DNA of 64,000 nucleotides, taken from Episyrphus balteatus. Lineage: Eukaryota > Arthropoda > Insecta > Diptera > Syrphidae. The position numbers were made by a program, and so were the translations under genes. The stretch spans positions 51,412,094-51,476,093 of the forward strand of contig NC_079136.1 of assembly GCF_945859705.1 (NCBI RefSeq). The letters are read 5' to 3'. Numbering within the stretch: the first letter of the stretch is position 1; each line of letters opens with the position of its first letter. Below the pieces are notes generated by a model that saw only the letters and a program-made list of their open reading frames with translations, did not search any database and was not told the origin of the DNA. This document shows positions 42,273 through 53,324 of the stretch, one piece after another.

Positions 42273-42925
42273 AGGGGTATTCACGATCCGATGCAACTGG
42301 TCTAATATCATTGCAAAAGTGCAAAAGTGTAAAATCTTACAACACTACAACAACAAAATATATGGATTGAAATTTTACAATGGTCTTGCACTTTTGCTAT
42401 ACCCTAAAGCCTGGTACGCTGCTCGCGCTAAATTTTAGCTCCCATACAAATTATCGAAAATTTTTAGCCGAGATAAAATGGATCCCATACAAGTTATCGA
42501 TAACTTGTATGGGAATTTTATATCAGCTAAAATTTAGCGCGAGTAGCGTACCAGGCTTAACCCTATTGCAAAATAAAAATACAATCGAGTACAATTATTT
42601 TTTGACAGATGGCAGCTCACCGTCGCGTCGCCCATGATAAACAGTTTGTCTTTTTTATTCTGTTTATAATGGTTGTCGCTACTCATGTCCCGTAATTTAG
42701 TTTCTTTTGATGTAAAATAATTAGTGAAAATTTATTAACCCGAACAAAACAAAGAATTAAATTATAAAAAATGTAAAAAAAGAAGCAACGGTGGAGGAAA
42801 AAAAAAAACATCATTCATGCTTCAATATTTACTATAGATAAGAAGAGGGGCGTTCACGATCTATTGTAAAAAAATAAAATTTTACATTTTTACTAGGCCT
42901 GTTGCACCAGATCGTGAATACCCCT
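42273..42925 (+). mobile_element. Copy B of the AGGGGTATTCACGATC element, with a nested MITE
   Basis: Both ends are present: AGGGGTATTCACGATCCGAT … CACCAGATCGTGAATACCCC then T. It aligns along its length with copy C (43814-44322), except for the 150-bp insert at 42408-42557 plus a TAA duplication. Confidence 0.82.
42408..42557. mobile_element. 150-bp palindromic MITE nested in copy B, TAA duplication
   Basis: AGCCTGGTACGCTGCTCGCG then CTAAATTTTAGC faces its complement GCTAAAATTTAGCGCGAGTA then GCGTACCAGGCT. TAA lies on both sides (42405-42407, 42558-42560). Copy C reads straight through as ACCCTAACCCTATTGC with a single TAA, giving a natural empty site. Confidence 0.92.
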
Positions 42926-43813
42926 AACCCTGCAAACCAAACCTCAGTAGTTTAGGGGAAATTACAACCACCAACAAAGTCTATACTTTGTAGGTGTATG
43001 TGTTTCCTTATTTACCAAAATCTCTCCCCTCAAAATATTGTAGTTTTGTTTCTCCTGAAAAAAATAAACTCTTTGGTAAATGGGAGGAAAAGAGAGCGAT
43101 GTATGCAATGCACAAAGTTTTGTCTCTTTTGTAATGGCGGCGCGCCATTGATTTGACTTTTCCTGCATTTTATATTTTCTAGTGAAACCTTGATAGCCGC
43201 AGCAACATATTCGTTAAGAAAAAAAACATTTCTGTGCTCCATTTGATAGATAAATAGAACAATTTAACTTAAAAAATAAATAAAATCTTCTCAGTGTTAT
43301 TTGTGAAAACTATTTAAAAAAAAAAACAATCTACCGCACAAATTCTTCGGCACGCCACATAAATTCCACCACCATTTCCACCATCAAAATGCACAGCCTC
43401 AGCCTTGTGCATTTAGAAAAAAAATGACACAAAAACAACCACCAATTGATTTGGAAAATATATATAAAATTGATAAATTATAAAGTTGTTGATTTTTCTG
43501 TCTTTTAGTGGCGATCAATTCCAGACATCATTGACTGAGTTTACAGCAGCTTCAGCCTTGAGCATTTAGAAAAAAAAAGTCAAAACAAGATACAAAAACT
43601 ACCACCAAAGTGCAGACTGCAGAGTATTTTTTTTTTCATTTTTCTCAACTGGCCAGGCCACAATGGCGTGCCCAAGGATTTTTTTTTTATGTATTTTGTT
43701 TTCAAAAAAAAACTATTTTGTGTTTTTCCAATAAAATATTAAATAATAGTTGTTTAAAAGAATTGTTTGTTTGTTTTGAAGATTTTTTTATTTTCAGATG
43801 AAATTAAAATATG
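42926..43813. other. Spacer between copies B and C
   Basis: No gene recognised. A pair of CCTTG-GCATTTAGAAAAAAAA boxes (43403-43422 and 43555-43577) is a small direct repeat. Confidence 0.3.
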
Positions 43814-44322
43814 AGGGGTATTCACGATCCGATGCAACTGGTCTTGTATCATTGCAAAAGTGCAAAAGTGTAAAATCTTGCAACACTACAACAACAAAAT
43901 ATATGGATTGAAATTTTACAATGGTCTTGCACTTTTGCTATACCCTAACCCTATTGCAAAATAAAAATACAATGGTGTAAAATTTTTTTGACAGATGGCA
44001 GCTCGCCGTCGCGTGTCGCCCATGATGAACAGTTTATCTTTTTTATTCTTATTCTTTTTTATTTTGTTTCTTTTGATGTAATTTGTGAAAATAAATTAAC
44101 CCGAACACAACAAAGAATGAAATTATAAAAAATTGAAAAAAAAGAATAAGCATCGTAGGAAAGACAACTCCGTAAAAAAAAAGAATGAAGCTGATATAAT
44201 TCATATCATGGATTCCATTCAATATTTACTATAGATAAGAAGAGGTGCGTTCACGATCTATTGTAAAAAAATAAAATTTTACACTTTTACTAGACCTGTT
44301 GCACCAGATCGTGAATACCCCT
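43814..44322 (+). mobile_element. Copy C of the AGGGGTATTCACGATC element, ATG duplication
   Basis: 509 bp, AGGGGTATTCACGATCCGAT … GATCGTGAATACCCCT. ATG flanks both ends (43811-43813, 44323-44325). There is no coding capacity. Confidence 0.85.
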
Positions 44323-44929
44323 ATGGATTTTAGCAGTACGGATATAAACCCATGAAAGTGCTCCAAATAAGTACTTTAAAAGTACAAGTTTCAGTGCTTT
44401 TTCTGTAGGTAAAAAAGTACTGCAAAATGTACATCAGAACCACTTCCAGAAGTGCTTCGCTGATGCACTTTTGAAGTACATTTGTCTGTACTATTAATGG
44501 AGGGGAAATTTATTTCATCTTGCATGCAAGAAAGAGATAGCTGCTTCACGTATTCTTATATACAGAAAGTATATAACTGAGTTTTTTCCCGGGCTCCTAT
44601 CTTTTTTCAGTGGAAAAGAAGTACTTCTTTTACGTACATATTTCACCGGTTTTTTCTGTAGTTCTGCGTTTGCTGGGAATGTTCATAACGAATTTGACAA
44701 ATGGAGTAATACGTTTGTTTTGCATTTTTGTTTGCGATACTAGTCCACCGAAATCGGAGAGTTAAATCCCTGAACTGAGACTGACCCACGTTTGTACAAC
44801 TAGCCCTCAGAAGATAAAAGTAGCTAAACCATGGATTAAATATTTTTACAACAACTGGTCCTAAATAATAGCCTACACTTTTTTTTTTCAAATTGTGTAC
44901 TCACCTTAAACATAAAAACCAAATAAAAT

Positions 44930-45720
44930 TCCCACAAATCCCCCATTTAAACAAAATCAAACAGTCCCACCAACCAACCAACCGAACTGTCAAAAAAATT
45001 TCCCACCATCGCTGTCACTTTTCACCGATCTGAACGAGAAAGAAATATTATCTGTGTGAAAAGTTTTTTCGTTTGTTTAGTTTTCTGAATTTTCCAAACG
45101 TATTATTGTAATTTTCCAATTGCAATTGAAAACCATTATTCTCAAAAACAAACTTATCGTATTCTTAAATACAATTTGAAGACTTTTTGGTTACCGAAAA
45201 GTTCTTCCTTGCGGGTAAAATTTTCTCATCTCTCAAAGATTTGTCGTCGAAATTTTATTTTTTTTTTTCGGTGCGCCACCATCTTTGTCTGTGACCGTGT
45301 CTGTGTAATACGCATTGCGGTGCATTCTCATTTTTATAAAAAAATCGAAAAAATTTAATAAAAATCTGTTTAAAGTGACTCAATTTTGAGATTTTAAAAG
45401 ATTTTCGTATCGTTTTCAGGTAAATAACAGTTCTCGTTCCGTTAATTTGTCATTAAAATAATCGTCATTCCCGTCGTCGTCGGTCAGAAACAAAAAAGAA
45501 GAAAAAAAAAAAGTGAAGAAAAACTTCAAACTCCCATTTTGGCAATTTTTGTTCAAGCAAGAACAAAAAAAAAACAAATATATAACTATCTCGCTCTAAC
45601 ACATCTCTAACCTAACTGTAACACAATTAGGATTATATTGTGCTCTCACTCGGACTGCATAAAAACCGGACGACGACGAAGAAGACACAAGAGGAGGCAT
45701 AAGGTCAGTAAAAGTTGGAG
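44930..45720 (+). promoter_or_regulatory. Candidate 5'UTR/promoter region of a plus-strand gene
   Basis: From about 45280 the DNA becomes locally GC-richer, with CGTCGTCGTCGGTC and CCGGACGACGACGAAGAAGA, unlike the transposon DNA around it. A possible exon starts after TCGTTTTCAG at 45419 and could end at CATAAG|GTCAGT near 45703. No long reading frame is present, so it would be non-coding 5'UTR. Speculative; the downstream gene would lie to the right. Confidence 0.3.
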
Positions 45721-46590
45721 GAAAATTATTATGCCTAGGAAAATTTTCTCTTCAAATTGATCTCGTTTTTTTTTGTATTTATTTTGTTGTTGTTGAAAGT
45801 TGAAAATCCAGTTGGGATTAAAATAGTGTAAAATTATAAAAAAAAAACCATTAAACTATTTTCCCTTATTTTGATTTATTTTGTTGAAATTAAATTGAAT
45901 TTGTGTTGCAGTTCAATGGTAAAGTGACAAGGTCATTTCGGCATAGTTTTTTTTTGATAAGAAACTCCCCGGTGTTTTTTTTGATGAAAATAATCAACAA
46001 AAAAACTTGTGGTAGGTAAATTATTTATACAATTTGTGAAGATAAAGTTGAAATAAATCTTTTTTAATTTAAAATTGAGGATTTTTTTTTTCTGGTTCGT
46101 CGCAAGAATAAAGACAGACATGTAATTGGAGAATGGAGAATCTACTGCAACATATTGATTTTTCTAGATTTGTTGGTGTTTTCTTCTTTTTTTTTTCGTG
46201 TGTAGGTACTTTGGAAGTTTCTTGAAGTTGGATTCTGTCTAGGGATTAAAAAAAATATATAGATTGTGTACTTTGTGAGTTGGTAAAAGATGCATTAATG
46301 CTTTTAAGTTGTTTATATAAATTGAAAACTTAACGAGATAACGAGAGTAAGGAAACTCTTTAAATAAAAGAAACTTAATAAATAAAAGATTGAAAAGTAC
46401 AGGACATCTGACGTATGAATTTATATACATATTTGTGGGAAATTCTCTGGCAGTATGGTAGATAGTCGGAAGTTATACAATGTTGGGTACTTTGCCCTTT
46501 CTTTAAACAGAGAATAGGAGTTCTTCTTTTGAAAAAAAAAAAAAAATAAATACTGCTGTCTTGGGGGCCTTTTACATAGTAGGTATCGTG

Positions 46591-46823
46591 CATGGTATAA
46601 AAAGAGAAGGTATGATCATTAGAAAAAACTCAGTATCGAGAACTGTCAAAACTTATGGCTACTTAAGGTTTTGACAGCCCAGCCCATTGAAATTATTGTA
46701 AACAAATTTGTCTTGGAAATTGTTGTTGCTTTTGACTTTGCCAAATGCCAAACGTCAAAACCTTATTACCCCATTTTGTAAGATGGCGGCTCTAATGATC
46801 ATACCTTGTCTTTTTATACCATG
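46591..46823. mobile_element. MITE with CATGGTATAAAAAG ends and 9-bp duplication
   Basis: CATGGTATAAAAAGAGAAGG then TATGATCATTAGA faces TCTAATGATCATACCTTGTC then TTTTTATACCATG. The 9-bp GGTATCGTG flanks both ends (46582-46590, 46824-46832). A 9-bp duplication is typical of Mutator-like elements. No coding capacity in 233 bp. Confidence 0.85.
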
Positions 46824-47091
46824 GGTATCGTGTACCTGCCAAGATAATATCATACGGCTCCTTATAGTCTAAGAGCTGGCAGCAGATTTCTTGTGCGAGA
46901 AGTAACCGATCTATATTAATAGAGCAAGGAGGTACCTACATTTATTTATTTATTTATTCTTCATCAAACAGAGCAATAATTTCTCTTACAGACAACGGCA
47001 GATCCAGGGGGGGGGGGCACGGGGTCACGTGCCCCCCCCCAGAACTGGTTCATACTTAACGCAAATAAAATTTTAAGAGTTGTTTTAATTA

Positions 47092-48042
47092 CACTGGTCA
47101 ACAAGGTTTTTGCCACAAGAACCAAAATATACTTTTCTAGTAGTTTTTGATGTGCTGAACTCGAATCTGAAGTCAGAAAATTGTTATTGGCCTCCGTTTT
47201 TGAAATATTACCGTTATAAAATGCTAAAAAACGTCATTTTGGCTGTTTTCGAGGTTCTGTTTTAATGTGGGGTAATTCACTACAAACAAATTTGTAAAGG
47301 TGATTATAAGAACAAATATTCTTCTTTCAAAAACTGTTTAAATCTTTCCGATATCTCTTTTAATGCCCGAGATATTTAAAATTTAAGTAGCTTTCTTTGA
47401 ATCAGAAATAACACTGGCCAACCAAATCAAAATTTTTTTGCCACAAGAACCAAAATATACTTTTCTAGTAGTTTTTGGGGTGCTTAACTCGAATCCGCAA
47501 TCAGAAAAATTCTATTAGCCTTCGTTTTTGAAATATTACCGTTATAAAATGCAAAAAAAAGTTTTTTTATAAGGGTTATATTTCAAGAACGAAGGCTAAT
47601 AGAATTTTTCTGATTGCGGATTCGAGTTAAGCACCCCGAAAACTACTAGAAAAGTATATTTTGGTTCTTGTGGCAAAAATTCTGTGACCAGTGACTTAAA
47701 CTTTAGATTAAATTTAGTTTCTCTTTGGCTTATTAACTGAAACTTAAGATATCTCGAGCAATAAAAGAGATATCGGGAAAACTTAAACAGTTTTTGAAAG
47801 AAGAATATCTGTTCTTATAATCACCTTTACAAATTTGTTTGTAATGAATTACCCCACATTAAAACAGAACCTCGAAAAAAGCCAAAATGACGTTTTTTAG
47901 CATTTTATAACGGTAATATTTCAAAAACGGAGGCCAATCAAATTTTTCTGACTTCAGATTCGGAATCAGCACCCCAAAAACTACTAGAAAAGTATATTTT
48001 GGTTCTTGTGGCAAATAAAAAGTTAAATTTTGTTGACCAGTG
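47092..48042. mobile_element. 0.95-kb palindromic element, CACTGGTCAACA ends, TTA duplication
   Basis: Left half and right half are inverted copies over several hundred bases (for example AACCAAAATATACTTTTCTA, GGTTCTGTTTTAATGTGGGG, GGTGATTATAAGAACA). TTA flanks both ends (47089-47091, 48043-48045). Inside, 47412-47693 is a second, smaller palindrome with the same CACTGG-CAA/TG-CCAGTG ends, apparently a nested relative. A related fragment lies at 37980. CACTG ends with 3-bp duplications recall CACTA/CMC elements, but assignment is uncertain. Confidence 0.8.
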
Positions 48043-48835
48043 TTATATGAATAACAACAGAAAGAACTTGATTGAAACTCTTGTCTATTTCTGGCTGGAA
48101 ATGCGAATTTTATAAATAAATAAACGACTATTTGTTGGGTAAACACGCATTTTTTTTTTCGATTAAAAAAAATTTTAATTGTATATGCAACTCCATTTTT
48201 TCATACGGAGGGGTTGAAGTACACAGTTAAAAAATTTGCACTTTTTTCGTTGTTTTTTTTTAAACATTAGTGTTGTTAAAATAGCGCAACACGCCACAAC
48301 ATTTCATAACCTATATATTATTGAACTGCTGGAACATTGAACAATCTTGCATTTCAAGAATTTGCCCAGGTTTGCACCCCCGAACCGGCTTTGAAAAAAA
48401 CTAGTTGTGGGGAGAACGATTTAAAGTTTTGAACTCTGGACTAAAACGTTCGTAAGCGAAATATCAAAATACTCATAACTAGGTCAAGGTCAATTTGGCG
48501 CCAATAGACCTTCAATTTGAACACAATATTTTTGAGATATAAAAAATTTTAATAGAAATAAAAAAAAAAAAAAACTGAGTTTCCCGGGAAAAAAGTTTAA
48601 TTTTTTTTATTCTTAGAATGTAGTTTTTAGTATTTGACTAAAAACTACCAGGTCATTAAATAATGGTATAAATATGTCCATAATACTGCAAAATTTTATA
48701 CAAAATCAATTAAAAAACCAAAACATTTCTAAATTTCATCTTTAAAACTTAATTTCTCAAAAACTAGCTATTTAATGAAACAACTGAGTCAAAAACTAAA
48801 ATAAAGAATACATTTTAAGAAAAGTTATAGCACAG

Positions 48836-50246
48836 GGGTGGAATCGGCTAAAATGATATTTGACTATCATATTTTTTACTATAAAATTTGATAGTTAACT
48901 ATTTTCCATCTGTGTAAGGTGATCGGGAAACTGTGAAGCAGACGAACTCGCCAGAAATGGAACTCTAATACCAATTTTACCCAATAAGGCAAATATTGGT
49001 ATACCAATCGCAACGTGCAAACTCATGCTGAACCAAGAAGCTATAGAGGCAACAAACATACGATGGTCAAACATTATAACTTGCCAAACGACCAAGCAGA
49101 TCTGGCCTAGACTAGATCCAAAACGTTCAAAAAATTTATTGTCTCTAAGCAGATTGCATATCAGCTCTGTAATAGGTGTCTTAATAGGACACTGTCTCAT
49201 AGGTAGACACGCCATAAGACTTGGCGTAATCTCTAAGGACTTCTGTAGAAGTTTGCCTTGATGAGGAAGAAGAAGAAACAATCCAACATCTTCTCTGCTC
49301 ATGTCCTGCCCTTTCCAGTAGACGTAAAAAATACTTGGAAAAATATTTCTTAGAAGATACTAGTGAACTAATCAATACTGACATCTTCAACCTTCACCGC
49401 TTCATTAAAAGCTCCAACTGGTTTAATTAGTGAGGAATTTCCTTACAAAATCATGGTATCACAACGGACCAATAAATGGTCTAAGTGTGTCAGTTGTTTT
49501 CCTGACAGCCATTTCTACCTAACCTAACCTAAGGTGATCGTTTTGAGATCATTTTTAATTTTGGTTTACTTTGTATCACTTGGGTTTGACATCTGTCAAA
49601 CGTCAGTAAATTTCAAAATAACCGATGAAGAGTTTCAGTTTTTCACTTCCATAGCTACAAAAATTGAGAAGACAATTATTAAAAACGTAAGTTAATATTT
49701 TTTAAAACGCTTAAAATAATAATTTATAACTTTAATATCTACCTAGCAAACAAAACTCGAAAATATTGTATAAACTTTCAATTCAGATGGCAGATCCAAA
49801 ATGTTGAATATACTCAAAAAAGTATCTTATGTTAGGTATTCGAAAATTTTGTACGAGTCTATTAAAAGCACGAAATATTATTTTGAAATAATTTTTTTTG
49901 TGTACAAAGATATGATTGCTCATTACTTTGAGTCAGGGAGGTAAAATATAATTTAATTTGTTCCTCAAGTCTGACTCTTGTATTTTCTATTTCATATTCA
50001 TTTACTTTATTTTAATTTGTAGGCTTAAAATAATTGTAAGGCACAAAAATATTCATTTTTCCCAAACAAAGTAAAAGCACCACGAAAAACAAGAAAAAAA
50101 ATATGCTACAAATGTTAAATTGTATCAAATTGACCTCTAAAAAGGTGTCAGCTTTTGACTATCATCTTACACAGAAGAATTTTCTTGAATTTGACAGTCA
50201 ACTTTCAAAAATCAGCTTACACGAATCCACCCCAGGATTGTACGTG
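48836..50246. mobile_element. Inverted-repeat element with GGGGTGGAATCG ends, carrying a LINE insertion
   Basis: CAGGGGTGGAATCGGCTAAA … TTTCCATCTGTGTAAGGTGA on the left matches, inverted, TCATCTTACACAGAAGAATT … TTACACGAATCCACCCCAGG on the right. Internal DNA includes the LINE fragment at 48926. Exact borders were not fixed. Confidence 0.55.
48926..49529 (+). mobile_element. 5'-truncated RNase-H LINE 3' end with CCTAA tail, 11-bp duplication
   Basis: The plus strand reads GNCEADELARNGTLIP (RNase H end), then …SRLHISSVIGVLIGHCLIGR … CRS and, after a +1 frameshift near 49255, LDEEEEETIQHLLCSCPALS … FIKSSNWFN and stop at 49428. This is the C-terminal zinc-knuckle region of R1/I-type LINEs. The 3' end is CTACCTAACCTAACC, and TAAGGTGATCG flanks both sides (48915-48925, 49530-49540). 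Confidence 0.85.
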
Positions 50247-51734
50247 CATTTTATGATTTTTAATATTTCCTATTTGTTCTCCCGGGTAATCGTTAGCACT
50301 TTAAATGTACCAAGAAAATGAAAATTTGTCCTTCCGAATAACTTTTTTGTCATTTGGTACCTAGACCAAAATACCGCATTGTGCGTCGTTAAAATTCGCT
50401 GCTTGTCAGTCAGTCGTATGATACTTCACTTTATTTCTAACTGTGATTGCTGATTTTTTTGCCAATCCGCCCCCCCAGAAAAAAATCCTGGATCCGCCCC
50501 TGCTTACAGACTACTTAATTATATTTAACAAAAAGATTCTTAACTTAATCCATTAGAATTTATTATTGAAATAGTCCAGTAATTTTAGGTTTCATCTGCG
50601 GAAAAATTCCTACTGGGCTCGATTTTGGTATAGACCTTGGTTACGGCGTTGTTATGAAGATGTGAAAAATCGACATTGATATCGCGTCCGCGTTAGAAGT
50701 TATAGAGGTCAAAAGGTCACGAAAATCAAATGTTCGTCATAAAATTATCTACAAATATTGCCTTATGCATTTTTCTGTGAAATCAACCGTTTTCGGAATA
50801 GAGCGATTTCAAGCGTAGGCATAATAAATGATACGTAATAATAGGTTTGTTTTATTTAAGAGTGAATAATTTTGTATTTGAATACTGAAAAATACACGTG
50901 TAAGCTCTTTGTTTTTATTATATGCATTTACATTGGCATTTAGAAATGTTAAGATGTAAATCATTATGATTACACCAAGCTCATAGCTTTGACAAATCAT
51001 TCTGAAGATTAATGCAATCAGTTAGCGTTCTAATACTCAAAAATAATTTTAGATCATCGGCATACATCAAGCAGATACAGTTTCTTGAAATTGTTGGAAT
51101 GTCATTTATAAAAATTAAGAACATGAGTGGTCCTAAATGACTTCCTTGCGGTACACCGGAAGTTACTTTTACTGGATCCGAAAGAATATTATTTATTTTA
51201 ATGTATTGAATCCGATCTACAAGATATGATCGAAACCATTTTAATTAAGTAGAATGAAAACCCAATTTCTCAAGCTTATTAACTAGTATAGAATGATTTA
51301 CTGTGTCGAAAGCCATATAGCCATAACATGAATTATATTAGTTTAAACTTTTTTAACTTAGTTTAGTTTAAACTTTCATAAATTATATTTTTGTTATCAC
51401 CTTGAGCTATTATAGAGACAGTATTTTTTTGGTATAATAAATCATTTGCAAAAACTACTGTTATTGCACTTTTTCTCAAAATCGGCACCGATACAAGTCG
51501 GCAGACTTTAATGTTTGTTATCGCTACAAATCTACCTATTGGCTCTTTCAATATAAATCGGTTACCTCTCGCGAAAGAAATCCGCTGCCAGCTCTCGGTC
51601 TATTCAGGTTCATGCTTTAGTTTCTACTTGGGTAGGTAGTTTTCTGATTTCCACTACCTTAAGCCCATTTTTGGCACTTTAGGTGAAGCGGGCTCTTTGT
51701 TTTTTTTTTTTTCACAGTTTCTACTGTCCGTCTA

Positions 51735-52190
51735 AAGTGCGACAGATACACATCAGTATCATTCATGATCGACTCCTTAAACTGGCTCAATATTAACCAG
51801 AGACTTTTTATGTGTGCTATGCTATTTGTATATAAAATCAAAAATGCTATATGCTCAATCTATCTACGCGAAAATGTGAGAACCAATGAAATCTCAGAAC
51901 ACAATTTAAGAAACATTCATGACTTAAGAATTGAACGAGTACGAACAACAAGAGGATAGAGAAAAATGCAGTATATCGGATTTCAAACATTCAACAGCCT
52001 TCCAGAATCTATGAAAACCTCAGAAACAGTTTTCGAATTTAAAAGAAAATTTTTGAATTATATACGATTAAATGTTAACTAATATTTAAAAAAAATGTTA
52101 AAAAGAGCAAAAAATGTAACTTACTCTAAAAATTTTTTGTAAATTGTAAATATTTTCTTTATTAATGGCACAAGTTGCAAAATAAAACTT
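51735..52190 (+). pseudogene. LINE 3' end remnant (post-RT region and 3'UTR)
   Basis: The plus strand reads SFMIDSLNWLNINQRLFMCA then MLFVYKIKN … EHNLRN, paralleling MLNTLQWLTINQRTIMNVLI … QLRNRGDFRL near the C-terminus of the intact LINE at 32.6 kb. It continues with FQTFNSLPESMKTSETVFEF, then stop near 52080, AATAAA near 52182 and an A-rich tail. Opposite in orientation to the RT remnant at 50.85-51.3 kb. Confidence 0.7.
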
Positions 52191-52543
52191 AACAAATAAA
52201 CAAACAAAAAAGCAATTTTTACATCTACGATGTTAAAAACCCAGCTCTGTCAATTGAATCGAAATCTAAAAAAAATTTTTAGTCTATTTTAGAGGGTGTA
52301 CGAGAAAAATGAAAAATTTTCGCACCGACACAGTTATAGCGATCCCAACAGCGAAAATTTAAAAATCTCAGATAGGCTTTGATACATGTCATAAGCTCAT
52401 AAAAGAATTTTCAAATTTGTATCTCATTTTGTGTGGTTCTACGGTTTTATTTAAAAATAATTCTTCGTATCTAATTAGTCATTAAAAAAAACTTGAATAT
52501 GGGATGGTTGATAAGTTCTTTGTTTTGGATGGATTAGGCCCAA

Positions 52544-52935
52544 ATGAAATTATTCGAAAATGATAGAAGCTTACGTAGACCGTCAAAAAATGGGCAGCTA
52601 AATTTTAACTCCCTCGAAGATGACGTATGGCGTATGACGCAAATCCGAAAACCATCAAAAAGGGTCATAAGAAGGTGGTCAAAAACAAGCTCTGAAAAAT
52701 GTTTAGACCGTTCAAAGAAGAATCCGAATGATTTTTTGTGCGCCGATGGGCAAGACTTAAATCCACCACAATACGCCAAAACAAAACTGTCGAAGTAATG
52801 GATAGAAAATTATGGTGCGCTCCAAAAAGAGCAAACCAGATAGTCTCTGTCGGAACGTGTTGGCCAGTGAATTTTAGGATGCGAAAAGGGTTCTGCTTGT
52901 CGATTAACTTGAGAAGGCTAGCCTTCTAGACTCTG
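52544..52935 (+). pseudogene. Possible mariner-superfamily transposase remnant
   Basis: Frames here read SLEDDVWRMTQIRKPSKRVI then RRWSKT, and later QDLNPPQYAKTKLSK then, after a stop, WIENYGALQKE. This resembles the HTH region and the NPPN-P--RPIE-FW segment of ITm/mariner relatives, with the middle deleted. Weak match; it might be chance. Confidence 0.3.
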
Positions 52936-53324
52936 GCTTCAGGAAGATTATGTAGACAAATAAAAAAAAAATGGAATTTTAGACGATCTAGGTTCGGGCA
53001 ATTCTCGTCAATCTTTCTACGATTCAAAGACTAAGCATAATTGCAGGAGAAGATTTAATTTAAGATGCTGACTGTTATAAATCTAATACCAACCAAAAGA
53101 TAATAAGATTCTCTATACTTTCAATCGAAATTAATTTAAAATGGGTGAACATTTTCTATAGACCGATCAAAATAAGCCCGTTTTTATAAACATTGCAAAA
53201 AACGATATACATTTACCGTTACGATAACTTTCCCTCTTCCTCTTTCTTTTTTAAAGTTAAGAAAAAGACATGTGTTGAAAACGTCACCGTTAACGCTCCT
53301 CCAATTTTAGTTTACCTTAAATAA

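Larger units (their letters stand above)
46993..50502. mobile_element. hAT-type non-autonomous element with nested insertions, CTTACAGA duplication
   Basis: The left end CAACGGCAGATCCAGGGG and the right end …CCTGGATCCGCCCCTG fit the CAGGGGCGGATCCAGG terminus often seen in animal hAT elements. CTTACAGA flanks both ends (46985-46992, 50503-50510), an 8-bp duplication as expected for hAT. No hAT transposase frame is visible. The 3.5 kb contains a palindromic element (47092-48042) and an inverted-repeat element hit by a LINE fragment (48836-50246). Confidence 0.75.
46940..51316 (-). mobile_element. Minus-strand LINE remnant, interrupted by a hAT-type element
   Basis: At 51316-50850 the minus strand encodes reverse transcriptase (AFDTVNHSILVNKLEKLGFH, SGVPQGSHLGPLMFLIFIND, catalytic YADD, then a broken LHLNISKC). 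The 3' end is a (TAAA)n-like tail at 46941-46958 (TTTATTTATTTATTTATT on plus). The hAT-type element with its 8-bp duplication separates the two parts; between YADD and the tail part of the gene is deleted. Confidence 0.6.

Noticed and set aside
48895..49302. 135-codon minus-strand frame
   Set aside because: Antisense shadow of the RNase-H LINE fragment, whose plus-strand reading shows the known motifs.
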